Assembly: GCA_964419545.1 (NCBI GenBank)
Contig: CAYQQU010000036.1
Span: forward strand, 1 to 58,724
DNA length: 58,724 nucleotides
DNA from: CAYQQU01 sp964419545
GTDB lineage: Bacteria; Bacteroidota; Bacteroidia; Chitinophagales; Saprospiraceae
Direction: 5' to 3'
The notes beneath the pieces are model-generated. The model saw nothing but the letters and a program-made list of their open reading frames with translations. It did not search any database and was not told the origin of the DNA. The position numbers were made by a program, and so were the translations under genes. Positions 19,225 to 29,973 of the stretch are shown in pieces. Position 1 is the stretch's first letter; every line of letters starts with the position of its first letter.

Positions 19225-22200
19225 CTATCGGGTCCGGTTTACAATAAACCGTTTGGAAACCGACTTGCCCTCAGAGGGCCGGAAAACCAGTAAAAACAGG
19301 CCGTCTCCGAAGCGATCATCGAGGAGGTTGACCTCTAAAGGCGCCGGGTCGACTTCGTCGAACTTATCCTGCCAAACCAGCTGCCCAAGGTCATTGAAGA
19401 TAACCAGTTCCCCACGGCTTCCGGCAAAATCCGCCAGGTCGACGTACAATACCGTGCTGGCCGGATTGGGATAAACGCTAATCTCTTCTCCCCGGCGGTC
19501 GTTTACCGCCGACGTCTCTGACCAGGAATCGCTGGTATGGATGATCGATTGCATGGTTCCGGACGTCAGCTCAAAAGAGATCGCAACGACGGGGCCGGCG
19601 GTTCCGGTGCCGCCGTTCCCGGAATAAGGCGTTGCCGTGACGGTATAATTACCCGGCGCAAAGGTCTCTCCGGTAAAATTCCCCCCGCTATCGCCGAACA
19701 GTGCATAAGGCGGTACGCTTTCGGTGCGCGTGTTATTGAGCGGACCACTGATGGTCAGCACCACGCTTTCCGTCTCGGTATTGGCGGTCGCCTCCACACT
19801 CATGAAGTCTGTCATCAAAGCCGCCAGGGAATAGGATTCACCATCCTGAAGCACCTGCACGACAGCGTTGGAATTGGCGTCCACCAGGCGCAGGACGGTG
19901 ATCAGCGGCCCTGCGTTGCAGGACGGATCATTGTCGATCGGGCCGTCGCAGTTGTTATCTACCCCGTCGCATAGCTCGGGGGCCCCGGGATACACTTGAT
20001 CATTGGTATCGTCGCAATCGCTATTGTCGGCCACGAAACCGGCCGGCGCCTGACAGGNNNNNNNNNNNNNNNNNNNNNNNNNNNNNNNNNNNNNNNNNNN
20101 NNNNNNNNNNNNNNNNNNNNNNNNNNNNNNNNNNNNNNNNNNNNNNNNNNNNNNNNNGAAAATTCGAAACCGCTGTTCGGGATGGCCGTCACCGCCACCG
20201 TGCTGCCTGACACGTAACTCCCGTCGCCGGTGGCGACCCCGTTGCCGTCGTCACTTAGGGTGACGGTAAAGTTGACGACCTGATCCACCACTTCGAAATT
20301 GATGGTCAGCGGCGTACCGGGGGTCCCTTGACCACCGGATTGCGAGTAGGGCGTCGCCGTCAGGGTGTAACTGCCCACTGCCAGATCAACGCCCAGGAAA
20401 TTGCCGCCGCTGTCGCCAAACAAAGCATAGGGCGCAACGCTTTCCGTGCGGTTTTCACTTACCGGGCCGCTCAGTTGGAAGACGACACTACCCACCGTGG
20501 CGGGGTTGGTGAGCCCCTCGATATTTAGAGAAGCCGGCAGATTATTGTCATCCAGGATCGCTCCATCCGAGAGCGGATTGAAGGCAGGAATCGGGGCATC
20601 GGTAGCAGCGTTGATCAACCGGAACTGGGTGACAGCCGGACCGCAACCGGCATTATTGTCGATTAACTGGTCACAATCGTTATCTACCCCGTCGCATAGC
20701 TCGGGGGCCCCGGGATACACCTGATCGTTGGTATCGTCGCAATCGCTATTGTCGGCCACGAAACCGGCCGGCGCCTGACAGGCGTCGACTGCATTGTTCG
20801 GATCGCCGAAACCGTCATCATCCAGATCGGCGTAGTAAGTCGTCAGCAATCCTTCGTCAACCTGACCGTCACAATCGTTGTCGATACCGTCGCACACTTC
20901 CGCGGCGTCGGGATTGACAGCCTGATTGCCGTCATCGCAATCCTGGTCGTTGGCAACGAATCCGGACGGCTGGTCACAGGCCTGCGTCGCCGTCGCCGGG
21001 TCGCCGAAGCCGTCATTGTCCGCATCGGCGTACCAGACCCCGCTCGTCACATCCGTATCCGCGTCGTCCACCAGGTTGTCGCAGTCGTTGTCGAGGCCGT
21101 CGCAGATCTCCGCTGCCCCCGGATTGATATTTTCGTTGCTGTCGTCGCAATCTGTATTGTCCAGCACGAAACCAGCCGGTTGGCTGCACGATTGCGTCGA
21201 GTTGCCCGGATCGCCGAAGCCGTCGTTATCCGCGTCGGCGTACCAGGTCGTACTGCCGTCCACATCCGGATCATCGCCGTCCACCAAACCGTCGCAGTCG
21301 TTATCCACGCCGTCGCACACCTCCATCGCGTCGGGGTTGACGTTCGTCGCACCGTCGTCACAGTCCGTATTATCGGCCACAAAGCCGGCCGGCGGCGTGC
21401 AGGCCGTCACGGTATTAAGCGGGTCGCCGAAGCCGTCGCCGTCCGTATCCGCGTACCAGGTGGCGCCGTCGGTCAAATCCGGATCATCACCGTCCACCAG
21501 ACCGTCGCAGTCGTTATCCAGGCCGTCGCAGACTTCCGCGGCGCCGGGGTTGACATTCATCTGGCTGTCGTCGCAATCGTCGGCATTACTTACAAAGCCC
21601 GCCGGAGCCGAACAATCTTCCACGGTATTGCCCGGATCGCCGAAACCGTCGCCGTCCGTATCCGCATAGAAAGTAGTAAAGCCGTCGCCGCCGCAGGGGA
21701 TGGCCGTAAAATTGGCCTGCAACTGCACATCGGCCGTAATGGTGAAGCTGTATGGGTTGTCCGTACTGACGGATGCCCCCTGAGCGTCCGTCCATTCCGA
21801 AAATTCGAAACCGCTGTTCGGGATGGCCGTCACCGCCACCGTGCTGCCTGACAGGTAGCTCCCGTCGCCGGTGGCGACCCCGTTGCCGTCATCGGTCAGG
21901 GTGAGGTCGTAATTGATTATCTGATCGACTACCTGAAAATTTATGGTCAAAGCGGCTCCCGGAACGCCCTGGCCTCCGGAAAGGGAGTAAGGCGTGGCGG
22001 TAAGGGTGTAGTTGCCCAAGGGCAGATCCTGACCGGCGAAGTTGCCGCCGCTATCCCCGAACAAGGCATAAGGCGCAATGCTCTCCGTCCGGGTTACGTC
22101 CAACTGTCCGCTCAGCTGAAGGACCACACTGCCCACCGCTGCCGGGCCGATAAGTGCTTCGATATTGAGTAAAACAGGCAGCTGATCATCGTTCAGTAAA

Positions 22201-23792
22201 GCGCCGTCCGACATCGGATCAAAACCCGGGACAGGCTGATCCGTAGCGGCGTCGATCAACCGAAATGCGGTAACTGCCGGTCCACAATTGGGATCGTTGT
22301 CTACCAGAAGGTCGCAGTTGTTGTCGATCCCGTCGCAAAGCTCGGCGGCATTGGGATTGACCTGCTCGTTACTATCGTCGCAGTCGGTATTATTGTCGAC
22401 AAAACCGGCCGGTTGGCTGCAAGCTTGCAGCGCTACCGCGGGGTCGCCAAAGCCGTCGTTATCCGTATCGGCATACCAGGTGAGTTGTCCGGTGATATCC
22501 GGGTCGTCTCCGTCGACCAGGCCGTCGCAATCGTTATCCTGATCGTCACAAATTTCCGGTGCGCCGGGAAAGACCGCGTCATCCCCGTCGTTGCAATCGC
22601 AATCGGCGCCGAAGCCGTCGTTGTCGCCATCCGCAGAAGCCACCAAAGGCGCGGGATCATCGGTATCGGCGCAGCCGTCGCCGTCATCATCGCTGTCCTG
22701 ATCGTCGCAGATCCCATCGTTATCCAGATCGCCGGGGCAACTGCCCGCGATGGCAATGGACAGGGGGGCAGGCGGATTGAGCACGGACTGCTGCAGGTTA
22801 GCCGGGCTCCCGACATCGCTGCCCCGCGGTTCTTGGAGCTGGAAGATCAAGTCGGTATTGCTGGTAGCGCCTACTGCCTGAAACGTGATGGTGAAAAGAT
22901 CAAAATCGCCGGTGGGATAGGCTGTCCCCAAAGCCCCGGCCACATAGTCAATGGCGCCGGTAGCCTGCGAGTTATCGAAGCTGGGGCCCTGAATAATGGT
23001 AGCCAGCGAGTTCGGATCGGGCAAGGCGATACTGACCACTTCCAGAAAAGCCGTTTCGAAATCGAGATAGCTTTCAACGATGGCCACTTCCGTGGCGCCG
23101 GCCTGCACCTGTACGAGGACGTCGAATTGGTCGCCAACGGAAATCGTTCCGCTTTGCACCAGCGAAGCCACCAGATCAACCTCAGGCAAAGGGCTGTCGT
23201 CCACGATCGCAATGGAAAAAGGCGCCGGTGGGTTGAGCACCGATTGCTGAAGGTTTTCCGGGCTGCCGACATCGCTGCCCCGCGGTTCCGTCAGCTGAAA
23301 TACCAGGTCAGTGCCGCTGGTAGCCGCTACTGCTTCAAAAGTGATCGACAGGATATCGAAATTGCCCGTCGGGTAAGGCGCACCCAGCTGGCCCCCGATA
23401 TAGTCCACCGTGCCGGTAGGCGGAGTATTGTCAAACGCCGGCGCCAATACGGTGGTCGGCAGAGGGTTCGAAGCAGGAAGCGCAAGGTCGACCACCTGCA
23501 GAAAATCAGCATCGAAATCCAGATAGTGCTCTACGATCGCCACTTCGGTAAGGCCGGCCTGCACCTCGATGAGCACTTCAAACTGCTCTCCTACCGAGAC
23601 GATATTGCCGCCCTGGGCAAGACGCGGTACGATATCGACCTGAGCCGACGCCGCACCGGCTGCTCCCCCGAAGCACCACAACAATAGAAAGAAACGGAAA
23701 AACAGGCCGGAGAGGAACGGTTGTCGGTTCCACGGATCGGCGGTCCGCTCTTTGACATTCCGAAATAGGGGTAAATGGTTATTGGTGTCCAT
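19225..23792 (-). CDS. T9SS surface protein with two cohesin-like modules and MopE repeats (interrupted by N gap)
   Basis: The N-terminus carries a signal peptide ending about residue 51 (GAASAQ). Two tandem cohesin-like beta modules follow, about 52-200 and 207-350. Both have the pattern of a long-range strand pair, LDFDADFLQVV (Y/LxxxxLxVV type), then FDNTPPTGTVDYIGG and a closing FDILSITFEA strand. Next come a short TSP3-like Asp-rich stretch (GDLDNDGICDDQDSD), eight MopE-type motifs, three beta modules with APYALFGDSGG, a Bacterial-repeat-like module (TAIPNSGFEF), and a T9SS sorting domain (ISVYPNPASTVLYVDL). The 100-N gap at 20058-20157 breaks the frame in the assembly: the part at 19225-20057 continues in a different frame from 20158-23792. 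The repeat context predicts about 182 missing bases, which restores the frame. This is therefore one gene, not two. Confidence 0.85.
20058..20157. other. Assembly gap (100 N) that artificially splits a gene
   Basis: Exactly 100 N inside repetitive codons of the two-cohesin protein. The flanks correspond to SGFEF on one side and CQAPAGFVADN on the other. In the earlier copy of this arrangement 62 residues lie between the matching points, predicting about 182 missing bases. That is congruent to 2 modulo 3, exactly what is needed to join the two reading frames. Confidence 0.95.
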
Positions 23793-23878
23793 TAGTGTTT
23801 ATTTTCCAAGTGATTTGGTAATATGCTTACGAATAAAGGTTTCTCAACAATACAATTACTATCCACGATTGGTCAACG

Positions 23879-23945
23879 CCCAAGGCCGCTTGTTCTCGAT
23901 CACCGGCAAGTATAAGCCGGAAAAGGAGAAGCAAACGGCCTTGGG
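23879..23945. repeat. Imperfect 67-bp palindrome between two surface-protein genes
   Basis: Outer arms CCCAAGGCCG (23879-23888) and CGGCCTTGGG (23936-23945) pair perfectly. The next bases pair imperfectly, and an inner hairpin CCGGC/GCCGG closes the structure. There is no T-run on the minus-strand downstream side, so a simple terminator is not obvious. It may be a processing or attenuation structure, or a repeat unit. Confidence 0.6.
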
Positions 23946-24006
23946 TGGGTGTGACCAAATCGCGTCGGAGAGCAACGGCTTACATCAAGCGCCGTACTCG
24001 TTGATC

Positions 24007-27000
24007 TTAATCTTTTACAAATCGTTTGGTCAGCATTTCATCGGCAAAGCGAATGCGCAACAAGTAAACCGAAGGCCGGATTTTCAGCTGTTTCAGATCG
24101 ATCTCCACCGTCCGGTTTTCTTCCGGCTGCCGTTCCTGGTATACGAGTTTGCCGCTCATGTCCATTATTTCAATTGTGTATTCTTCGTCGGCCACCGGCC
24201 CGTCCAGCATTACATTGAGCACTTCCGTAGCCGGGTTCGGGAACAAACCTACCGAACGCTTGCTCGCCAGGGCCGGTGCGGTGTCGCCGCCCAGCGACAA
24301 AGACAGCATCTGGGAACCGTTATCCAGATTATCCGATTCAACGACTGAAACATTGGCGAACGTAGCTTCTACCGCGTACCCGGTAATGGCCGTACGGGTG
24401 AGCAGCCCTACCTGAATACAGTCGTTCATCGGAACCGGATAATTCATCACCTGCTGGAAGTTATTCCCGTCGGGCGAAACGAAACCCTTGAAGGTGTCCC
24501 CCTGACGCTCGATGCGCACCCAGGCGGGCGTCAGGAACGAAGGGGCGTTTTGCGAAAAGCGCAATCCGTTGGTTTGCGCCCGGCGCTCGCGAATGGCGAA
24601 GTTGGTCAGGCGAGTGAGGAGGGCCACCATCTTGGAGCCTGGCGTCAGGTCTTCCCGCATGGTTACGCCGGCTTCGCCGGGCAGCGTCACCGAGGTCACC
24701 TCCGCAGTAATCTGCCCGTCGCCGCACAAGCTGACGTAGACGAACTGCCCCCTATCCTGAGCCGTAGAAGGCGCACTGCTCGATCCTAGCGTAAACAACT
24801 CTTCGCAAACGTCGTAATTCGCGAAACCGTCCGGATCATCGGGGCCGATCACCGTTTCGGTCCAGCCCGGCGGCAGGTCATCGGATTTTTGCACCTCAAC
24901 TTGTACCTGACAATCGGCCTGGTTGCCGTGAATGTCGGTCGCAATGGCTGATACGGTATTGACGCCCAGGTCATCGCAGCCGAAATCCGCCTGATCCAGT
25001 GCGATACCGGCTACGCCGCAATTGTCGGTCGCCGTTCCGTCCAGCACCGCATCGACGGTGAGGCCGGCCTGGCCGGCTGCATCCAGCACCAATACGATCG
25101 GCCCGGTGATGCAGTTGACCACGGGTGCTTCGTTGTCCACTACCGTAATTTGGAAAGAACAACTGGCGACATTGCCCGCAAAATCCGAGACCGTAAAGGT
25201 TTCTTCGTGCGTCCCTACCGGGAAGAAACTGCCGGAACCGAGTCCGCCGAGCAAAGCGGCGTCATCTGCTGCGCAGTTGTCCGTTACTGTCGGTGCACTG
25301 TAGGGCACGATCGCTCCGCAGGCGCCCGGATCGGTATCCACGACGAGGTCGGCCGGGCAGGTCAGCGCCGGCGCCTGCACGTCGCTTACCGTCACCGTGA
25401 AACTACAGGAGCTGCTGTTCCCGGACTGGTCGGTGGCCGCATAGGTCACCTGGGTGGCCCCTACCGGGAAGAAATCGCCGCTGCCCAGGCCGGAAGTCAG
25501 CGTCGGGGATACCGCACCGCAGTTGTCGGTAACCGCCGGCTGAGCGTAGGTCACTACTGCTCCGCACTGGCCGGTCGTATTGTTGACCGCGATGTCGGCC
25601 GGGCAAGTTATGACCGGCGCTTCGTTGTCGATCAAATCGGGATCGAGCGTATCGGCAAGTCCGTCACAGTCGTTGTCCACGCCGTCGCATACTTCGGGTG
25701 CGCCGGGGTATACGGCCGCGTTATTATCGTTGCAATCGGTATTATCGGTCACGAAGCCGGCCGGCGCGGAACAGGCCAGGGCCGTATTCCCCGGGTCGCC
25801 GAAACCGTCGCTATCGGCATCCGCGTAGAAAGTCAGCTGAACGCCTTCGTCGATTTGCCCGTCGCAGTCGTTGTCTGCTCCGTCGCACACTTCCGGCGCA
25901 CCGGGATAAATGGCGGCGTCGGCATCATCGCAATCGGTATTATTCGTCACAAAACCCGCCGGTGCGCTGCAGGCGAGCGTACTGGCCGCAGCGTCCCCGA
26001 AGCCATCGCCGTCGGCATCGGCATAGAAGGTTATTTGCACGCCTTCGTCCACCTCCCCGTCACAGTCGTTGTCAATGCCGTCGCACACTTCCGGCGCACC
26101 GGGGTAAACGGCGCCGTTGGCGTCGTCGCAGTCGGTATTATTGGCCACGAAGCCGGCCGGCGCGCTACAGCTCTGAGTGGTAACGGCCGGATCTCCAAAA
26201 CCGTCACCGTCGGCATCGGCGTAGAAATCGACCAATGCCTCTTCGTCGATCGCGCCGTCGCAATCGTTGTCTTTACCGTCGCATACCTCAGGGGCGCCCG
26301 GGAAAACAGTTTGATCGGCATCGTTACAATCGGTATTGTCGGCAACATAACCGGCCGGGGCGGCACAGGCGAGAAGGGTATTGTCGGCGTCCCCGAAGCC
26401 ATCGCCATCAACATCGGCGTAGAAAGTCGTTTGCACATTCTCGTCGACCTGGCCGTCGCAGTCGTTGTCTGCACCGTCGCACACTTCCGGCGCACCGGGA
26501 TAAACGGCGGCGTTGCCATCATCACAATCCTGATCGTTGGCTACGTAGCCGGCCGGTGCACTGCACGCCTGGATGGTATTGGCGGGGTCGCCGAAGCCGT
26601 CCATATCGGTATCGGCATAGAAAGTTTGCTGAACCCCCTCATCGATCTGATTATCGCAATCGTTGTCTAAACCGTCACAGATCTCCGGCGCGCCCGGAAA
26701 GACGTCAGGGTTGTTGTCGTTGCAATCCACGGAGCTGTTGAAACCGTCATTGTCTTCATCAATGACCTCATCACTGCCGTTGCAATCCTGGTCGATGCCG
26801 TCGTTCGGTATTTCCGGCGCACCCGGATAGATGGTGTTGTCGCTATCGTCGCAATCCGTATTATCGGCCACAAAACCGGCCGGGGCGCTGCACGCCTGAA
26901 TACCATCGTCGGGATCGCCGAAGCCGTCGCCATCGTCATCCGAATAGAACGCCAGTTGTACTCCTTCGTCGATCTGGCCGTCGCAGTCATTGTCGATGCC

Positions 27001-29919
27001 GTCACAGATTTCCGGCGCACCCGGATAGGCGGCGCCGGTTGCGTCATTGCAATCCGTATTATCCGTCACGTATCCCGCCGGAGCGCTACAAGCCTGGATG
27101 GTATTATTGGGATCGCCGAAGCCGTCGAGATCAGTATCGGCGTAAAAGGTCTGCAGAACCCCCTCATCCGTTTGACTATCGCAGTCGTTATCCAGGCCGT
27201 CGCAGATCTCCGGTGCGCCCGGATAGATATCGGGATTGGCGTCGTTGCAATCGACCGAGCTGTCGAAGCCGTCATTATCGTTGTCGATCACGTCATCACT
27301 GCCGTTGCAGTCCTGATCGATGCCGTCATTGGGAATTTCCGGCGCGCCCGGATAAATAGCCGGGTTATTATCGTCGCAGTCCGTATTGTCCGTCACGTAC
27401 CCGGCGGGCGCGGTGCACGCCTGGGTGGTGTTGCCGGGGTCGCCGAAGCCGTCCATATCGGTATCGGCATAGAAAGTTTGCTGCACCCCTTCGTCGATCT
27501 CATTATCGCAATCGTTATCGAGTCCGTCACAGATTTCCGGCGCTCCGGGATAGATATTTGCAGCGTTGTCATTACAATCCGTGTTATTCGTTACATAACC
27601 GGCCGGCGTACCGCAACTGACGATCGAGACATCGGGATCGCCGAAACCGTCGTTATCGGTATCGGCATACCAGGTGGTGGCGTCCACCACATCCGGGTCG
27701 GCATCGTCGATCAAGCCATCGCAATCGTTATCTTCGCCGTCGCAAACCTCGGGCGAACCGGCGAAAGGTTCGATGGTGAACGCACCGGCGACGATGCAGA
27801 GGCCGTCAGTTACCTGAAAGTTGTAATTGCCGGGCGGCAGATCACTGAGGTCATCTTCGGGGCTAAGCGAACCGTCGGCAAAGACCTGGACAACTTCGTC
27901 GCCGCTGCCTCCCGTCACCTGGATCACCACACTGCCGTTGCCTCCACAATCCTCAGGTGGTGAAGGAACGGCCGTGGCCGCCAGGTTACAAGGCGCTGTG
28001 ACCGTGAAGGTGACCATATCGGTGGCTTCCGGGTTCGCAAATTCGACATTGGCGCCGTCGGCTACTACGATAACGATGGTGTTTTGCCCGTTGACGATCC
28101 CGTCGGCTGAACTCAGAGCCCAGGAGACGGCGCCGGGTTGACCAATGGTGGAGATTCGATCGTCGAAGTCGGGATTGGCGGGATCGGCCGGGTTAACGTA
28201 GATGTGGAAATGCTCGGATAGGCCAGTCAATACATCTTCCGCATCCCATTCCAGGGTGACGTTGGTCGAATTGAGCGTCTGCCCGGCCGTAGGCGCTGTG
28301 ATGGTTACTTCCGGGCCGGCAACTGTCAGCACTACCTCATCGCTGCCGATACCGCCTTGGGCGTCAGTAACAGTGGCCGTGATGGTTTGCTGCCCGGGCA
28401 CGGTAAGGGTAGCGTTAAATGCGGCTCCCGACTCGGAAAAGCCGGGCTCGACATCCGAGCTCCAACTCAGGGCGCCGGAGATATCTCCGTCTTCTGCATC
28501 AATGGCCGTAGCGGCAAAACTGATGTTCGCCCCCCGGTTGATGGTCAGCCCGGTGGTAGGCAAGGTAATGTCTACTACCGGAAGCGTATTATCCGATCCG
28601 ACAATCTCGATCTGAAAAGAAGTAACGCCGGCATCCTCCTGATCATCAGCCGTGACGGTAGCAGTGTAGGCGCCAACATCGTCCTGGCCCGGCGTTAGCT
28701 GCAATTCGGCGGTACCGTCGCCGTTATCGACAAAGTTATAAGCATCAGGATCGAGGTTCGGTATTTCAATGGTCAGTACGATGGCGTCCTGATTGGCGTC
28801 ACAGGCCGTAACCGGAACGGTGGTCAGCTGATTGGCGGGCGCCGTCTGATCCGCTATCGCCGCTACGAAAGGTTCGTAATTGAAAGCGTTGATGGCGGCC
28901 GGGCGAACGCCCAGGGCCGCGATTTTGGCGTCGTCAACCATGCTTTGGAAAACCACATCGATCTCCGTTCCGGTAACGGTTACCGGAATCGATTTGACGA
29001 TAGCCGTCAGCGGCGCAGTGGCGCCTCCGTTGGCGGGATCGAGGAGGTCCAGATCTGTCAGGACGTCCGTCCCGTTGATCGCAACCGAAAAAATGCGCTG
29101 ACCGGGATCAGCCGTCCCACTCACGACGCCGAAATAGATCTCGGCGAAATAGAGGTCGACGACGTAATCGCCGGGCGTAAGGCCCTCAAACAGATAGGAA
29201 AAGTTACCGGTTCTTTCGCTGCGAAACAGCTCATCGTCATCTGTACAGCTGATATCGGCATTAGCCACAGCGCCGGGGGCAGCATCATCGCCGCCGGTAA
29301 AATACTGATCGGCGATAAACGTCCTACCGTCGCCGGTGGTGAATTCCGGGCCGCCGGCATTGATGTAGGTCGGATCCTCCACACCTGTCTGAATGGTAAA
29401 CGGAGTTGGCGGATTGAGAACCGACTGGTTCGGATTGGCCTGGCTTCCGACGACGCAATTGCGGGGCCGCACATCGTTGAAGGTCACTTCTGTGCCCGGC
29501 GTTTCGGCAGTTATTTCAAAGGAAACGGTAAGCAGATCAAAATCATCGGATGGCGGATCGAATAAGGTTCCGGCCCCGAAGTCGATTTCGCCCGCGGCAT
29601 TGTCGAAGCTTCCCGGCACCAGCACGATCGGCAGGGCGTCGCCCGCCTGCAACCCGACAACCTGCAGGAATGAAGGGTCGAAATTGAGGTACACCTCGGC
29701 CACCGAAACCGATGTCCCATTGGGCAAGACCTGTATGGTCACGTCGACGACATCGCCCACGGCGCCGGTTGTCAGGACCGGTTCAGCGACCATATCCACC
29801 TGAGCGGACAAGCGCATACCGGTAAGAGAAAGCAATAAGAGGGTGTACAACGCCAAGATGGTTTTTTTCCCGGTGTTGCTGACTTTTCCTGTGTAAAAAA
29901 GAGTGGGTAATTTTTCCAT
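24007..29919 (-). CDS. T9SS surface protein with cohesin-like, malectin, MopE-repeat and HYR-like domains
   Basis: A 1970-residue secreted protein; the start at 29919 (MEKLPTLFY) gives a compact signal peptide ending RLSAQ at about 40. Domains by approximate residue: cohesin-like beta module 41-177 (VYLNFDPSFLQVVGL, FDNAAGEIDFGAG, FDLLTVSFEI); malectin-like carbohydrate-binding domain 182-344 (NAGGPEF, GDYVVDLYFAEIYF, GQRIFSVAINGT); Ig/cadherin-like domains 345-640; twelve MopE-type motifs about 718-1430; three HYR-like domains about 1435-1675 (VITCPADIAVNNT); a DUF1349-like jelly roll about 1678-1860; T9SS sorting domain about 1885-1970 (LFPNPATEVLNVML). It starts 54 bp after the stop of the dockerin gene on the same strand, so the two are probably co-transcribed. 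It is a likely surface-anchored partner for the dockerin protein. The cohesin assignment is by pattern only. Confidence 0.88.
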   Translation of the reverse strand: MEKLPTLFYTGKVSNTGKKTILALYTLLLLSLTGMRLSAQVDMVAEPVLTTGAVGDVVDVTIQVLPNGTSVSVAEVYLNFDPSFLQVVGLQAGDALPIVLVPGSFDNAAGEIDFGAGTLFDPPSDDFDLLTVSFEITAETPGTEVTFNDVRPRNCVVGSQANPNQSVLNPPTPFTIQTGVEDPTYINAGGPEFTTGDGRTFIADQYFTGGDDAAPGAVANADISCTDDDELFRSERTGNFSYLFEGLTPGDYVVDLYFAEIYFGVVSGTADPGQRIFSVAINGTDVLTDLDLLDPANGGATAPLTAIVKSIPVTVTGTEIDVVFQSMVDDAKIAALGVRPAAINAFNYEPFVAAIADQTAPANQLTTVPVTACDANQDAIVLTIEIPNLDPDAYNFVDNGDGTAELQLTPGQDDVGAYTATVTADDQEDAGVTSFQIEIVGSDNTLPVVDITLPTTGLTINRGANISFAATAIDAEDGDISGALSWSSDVEPGFSESGAAFNATLTVPGQQTITATVTDAQGGIGSDEVVLTVAGPEVTITAPTAGQTLNSTNVTLEWDAEDVLTGLSEHFHIYVNPADPANPDFDDRISTIGQPGAVSWALSSADGIVNGQNTIVIVVADGANVEFANPEATDMVTFTVTAPCNLAATAVPSPPEDCGGNGSVVIQVTGGSGDEVVQVFADGSLSPEDDLSDLPPGNYNFQVTDGLCIVAGAFTIEPFAGSPEVCDGEDNDCDGLIDDADPDVVDATTWYADTDNDGFGDPDVSIVSCGTPAGYVTNNTDCNDNAANIYPGAPEICDGLDNDCDNEIDEGVQQTFYADTDMDGFGDPGNTTQACTAPAGYVTDNTDCDDNNPAIYPGAPEIPNDGIDQDCNGSDDVIDNDNDGFDSSVDCNDANPDIYPGAPEICDGLDNDCDSQTDEGVLQTFYADTDLDGFGDPNNTIQACSAPAGYVTDNTDCNDATGAAYPGAPEICDGIDNDCDGQIDEGVQLAFYSDDDGDGFGDPDDGIQACSAPAGFVADNTDCDDSDNTIYPGAPEIPNDGIDQDCNGSDEVIDEDNDGFNSSVDCNDNNPDVFPGAPEICDGLDNDCDNQIDEGVQQTFYADTDMDGFGDPANTIQACSAPAGYVANDQDCDDGNAAVYPGAPEVCDGADNDCDGQVDENVQTTFYADVDGDGFGDADNTLLACAAPAGYVADNTDCNDADQTVFPGAPEVCDGKDNDCDGAIDEEALVDFYADADGDGFGDPAVTTQSCSAPAGFVANNTDCDDANGAVYPGAPEVCDGIDNDCDGEVDEGVQITFYADADGDGFGDAAASTLACSAPAGFVTNNTDCDDADAAIYPGAPEVCDGADNDCDGQIDEGVQLTFYADADSDGFGDPGNTALACSAPAGFVTDNTDCNDNNAAVYPGAPEVCDGVDNDCDGLADTLDPDLIDNEAPVITCPADIAVNNTTGQCGAVVTYAQPAVTDNCGAVSPTLTSGLGSGDFFPVGATQVTYAATDQSGNSSSCSFTVTVSDVQAPALTCPADLVVDTDPGACGAIVPYSAPTVTDNCAADDAALLGGLGSGSFFPVGTHEETFTVSDFAGNVASCSFQITVVDNEAPVVNCITGPIVLVLDAAGQAGLTVDAVLDGTATDNCGVAGIALDQADFGCDDLGVNTVSAIATDIHGNQADCQVQVEVQKSDDLPPGWTETVIGPDDPDGFANYDVCEELFTLGSSSAPSTAQDRGQFVYVSLCGDGQITAEVTSVTLPGEAGVTMREDLTPGSKMVALLTRLTNFAIRERRAQTNGLRFSQNAPSFLTPAWVRIERQGDTFKGFVSPDGNNFQQVMNYPVPMNDCIQVGLLTRTAITGYAVEATFANVSVVESDNLDNGSQMLSLSLGGDTAPALASKRSVGLFPNPATEVLNVMLDGPVADEEYTIEIMDMSGKLVYQERQPEENRTVEIDLKQLKIRPSVYLLRIRFADEMLTKRFVKD

Positions 29920-29973
29920 AGCATTGATTTCTAATCCATGTGATTTTTCATCGCAGCACAATTACTGATGTGA

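Noticed and set aside
25150..26670. 506-codon plus-strand open frame
   Set aside because: Antisense shadow of MopE repeats in the cohesin/malectin gene.
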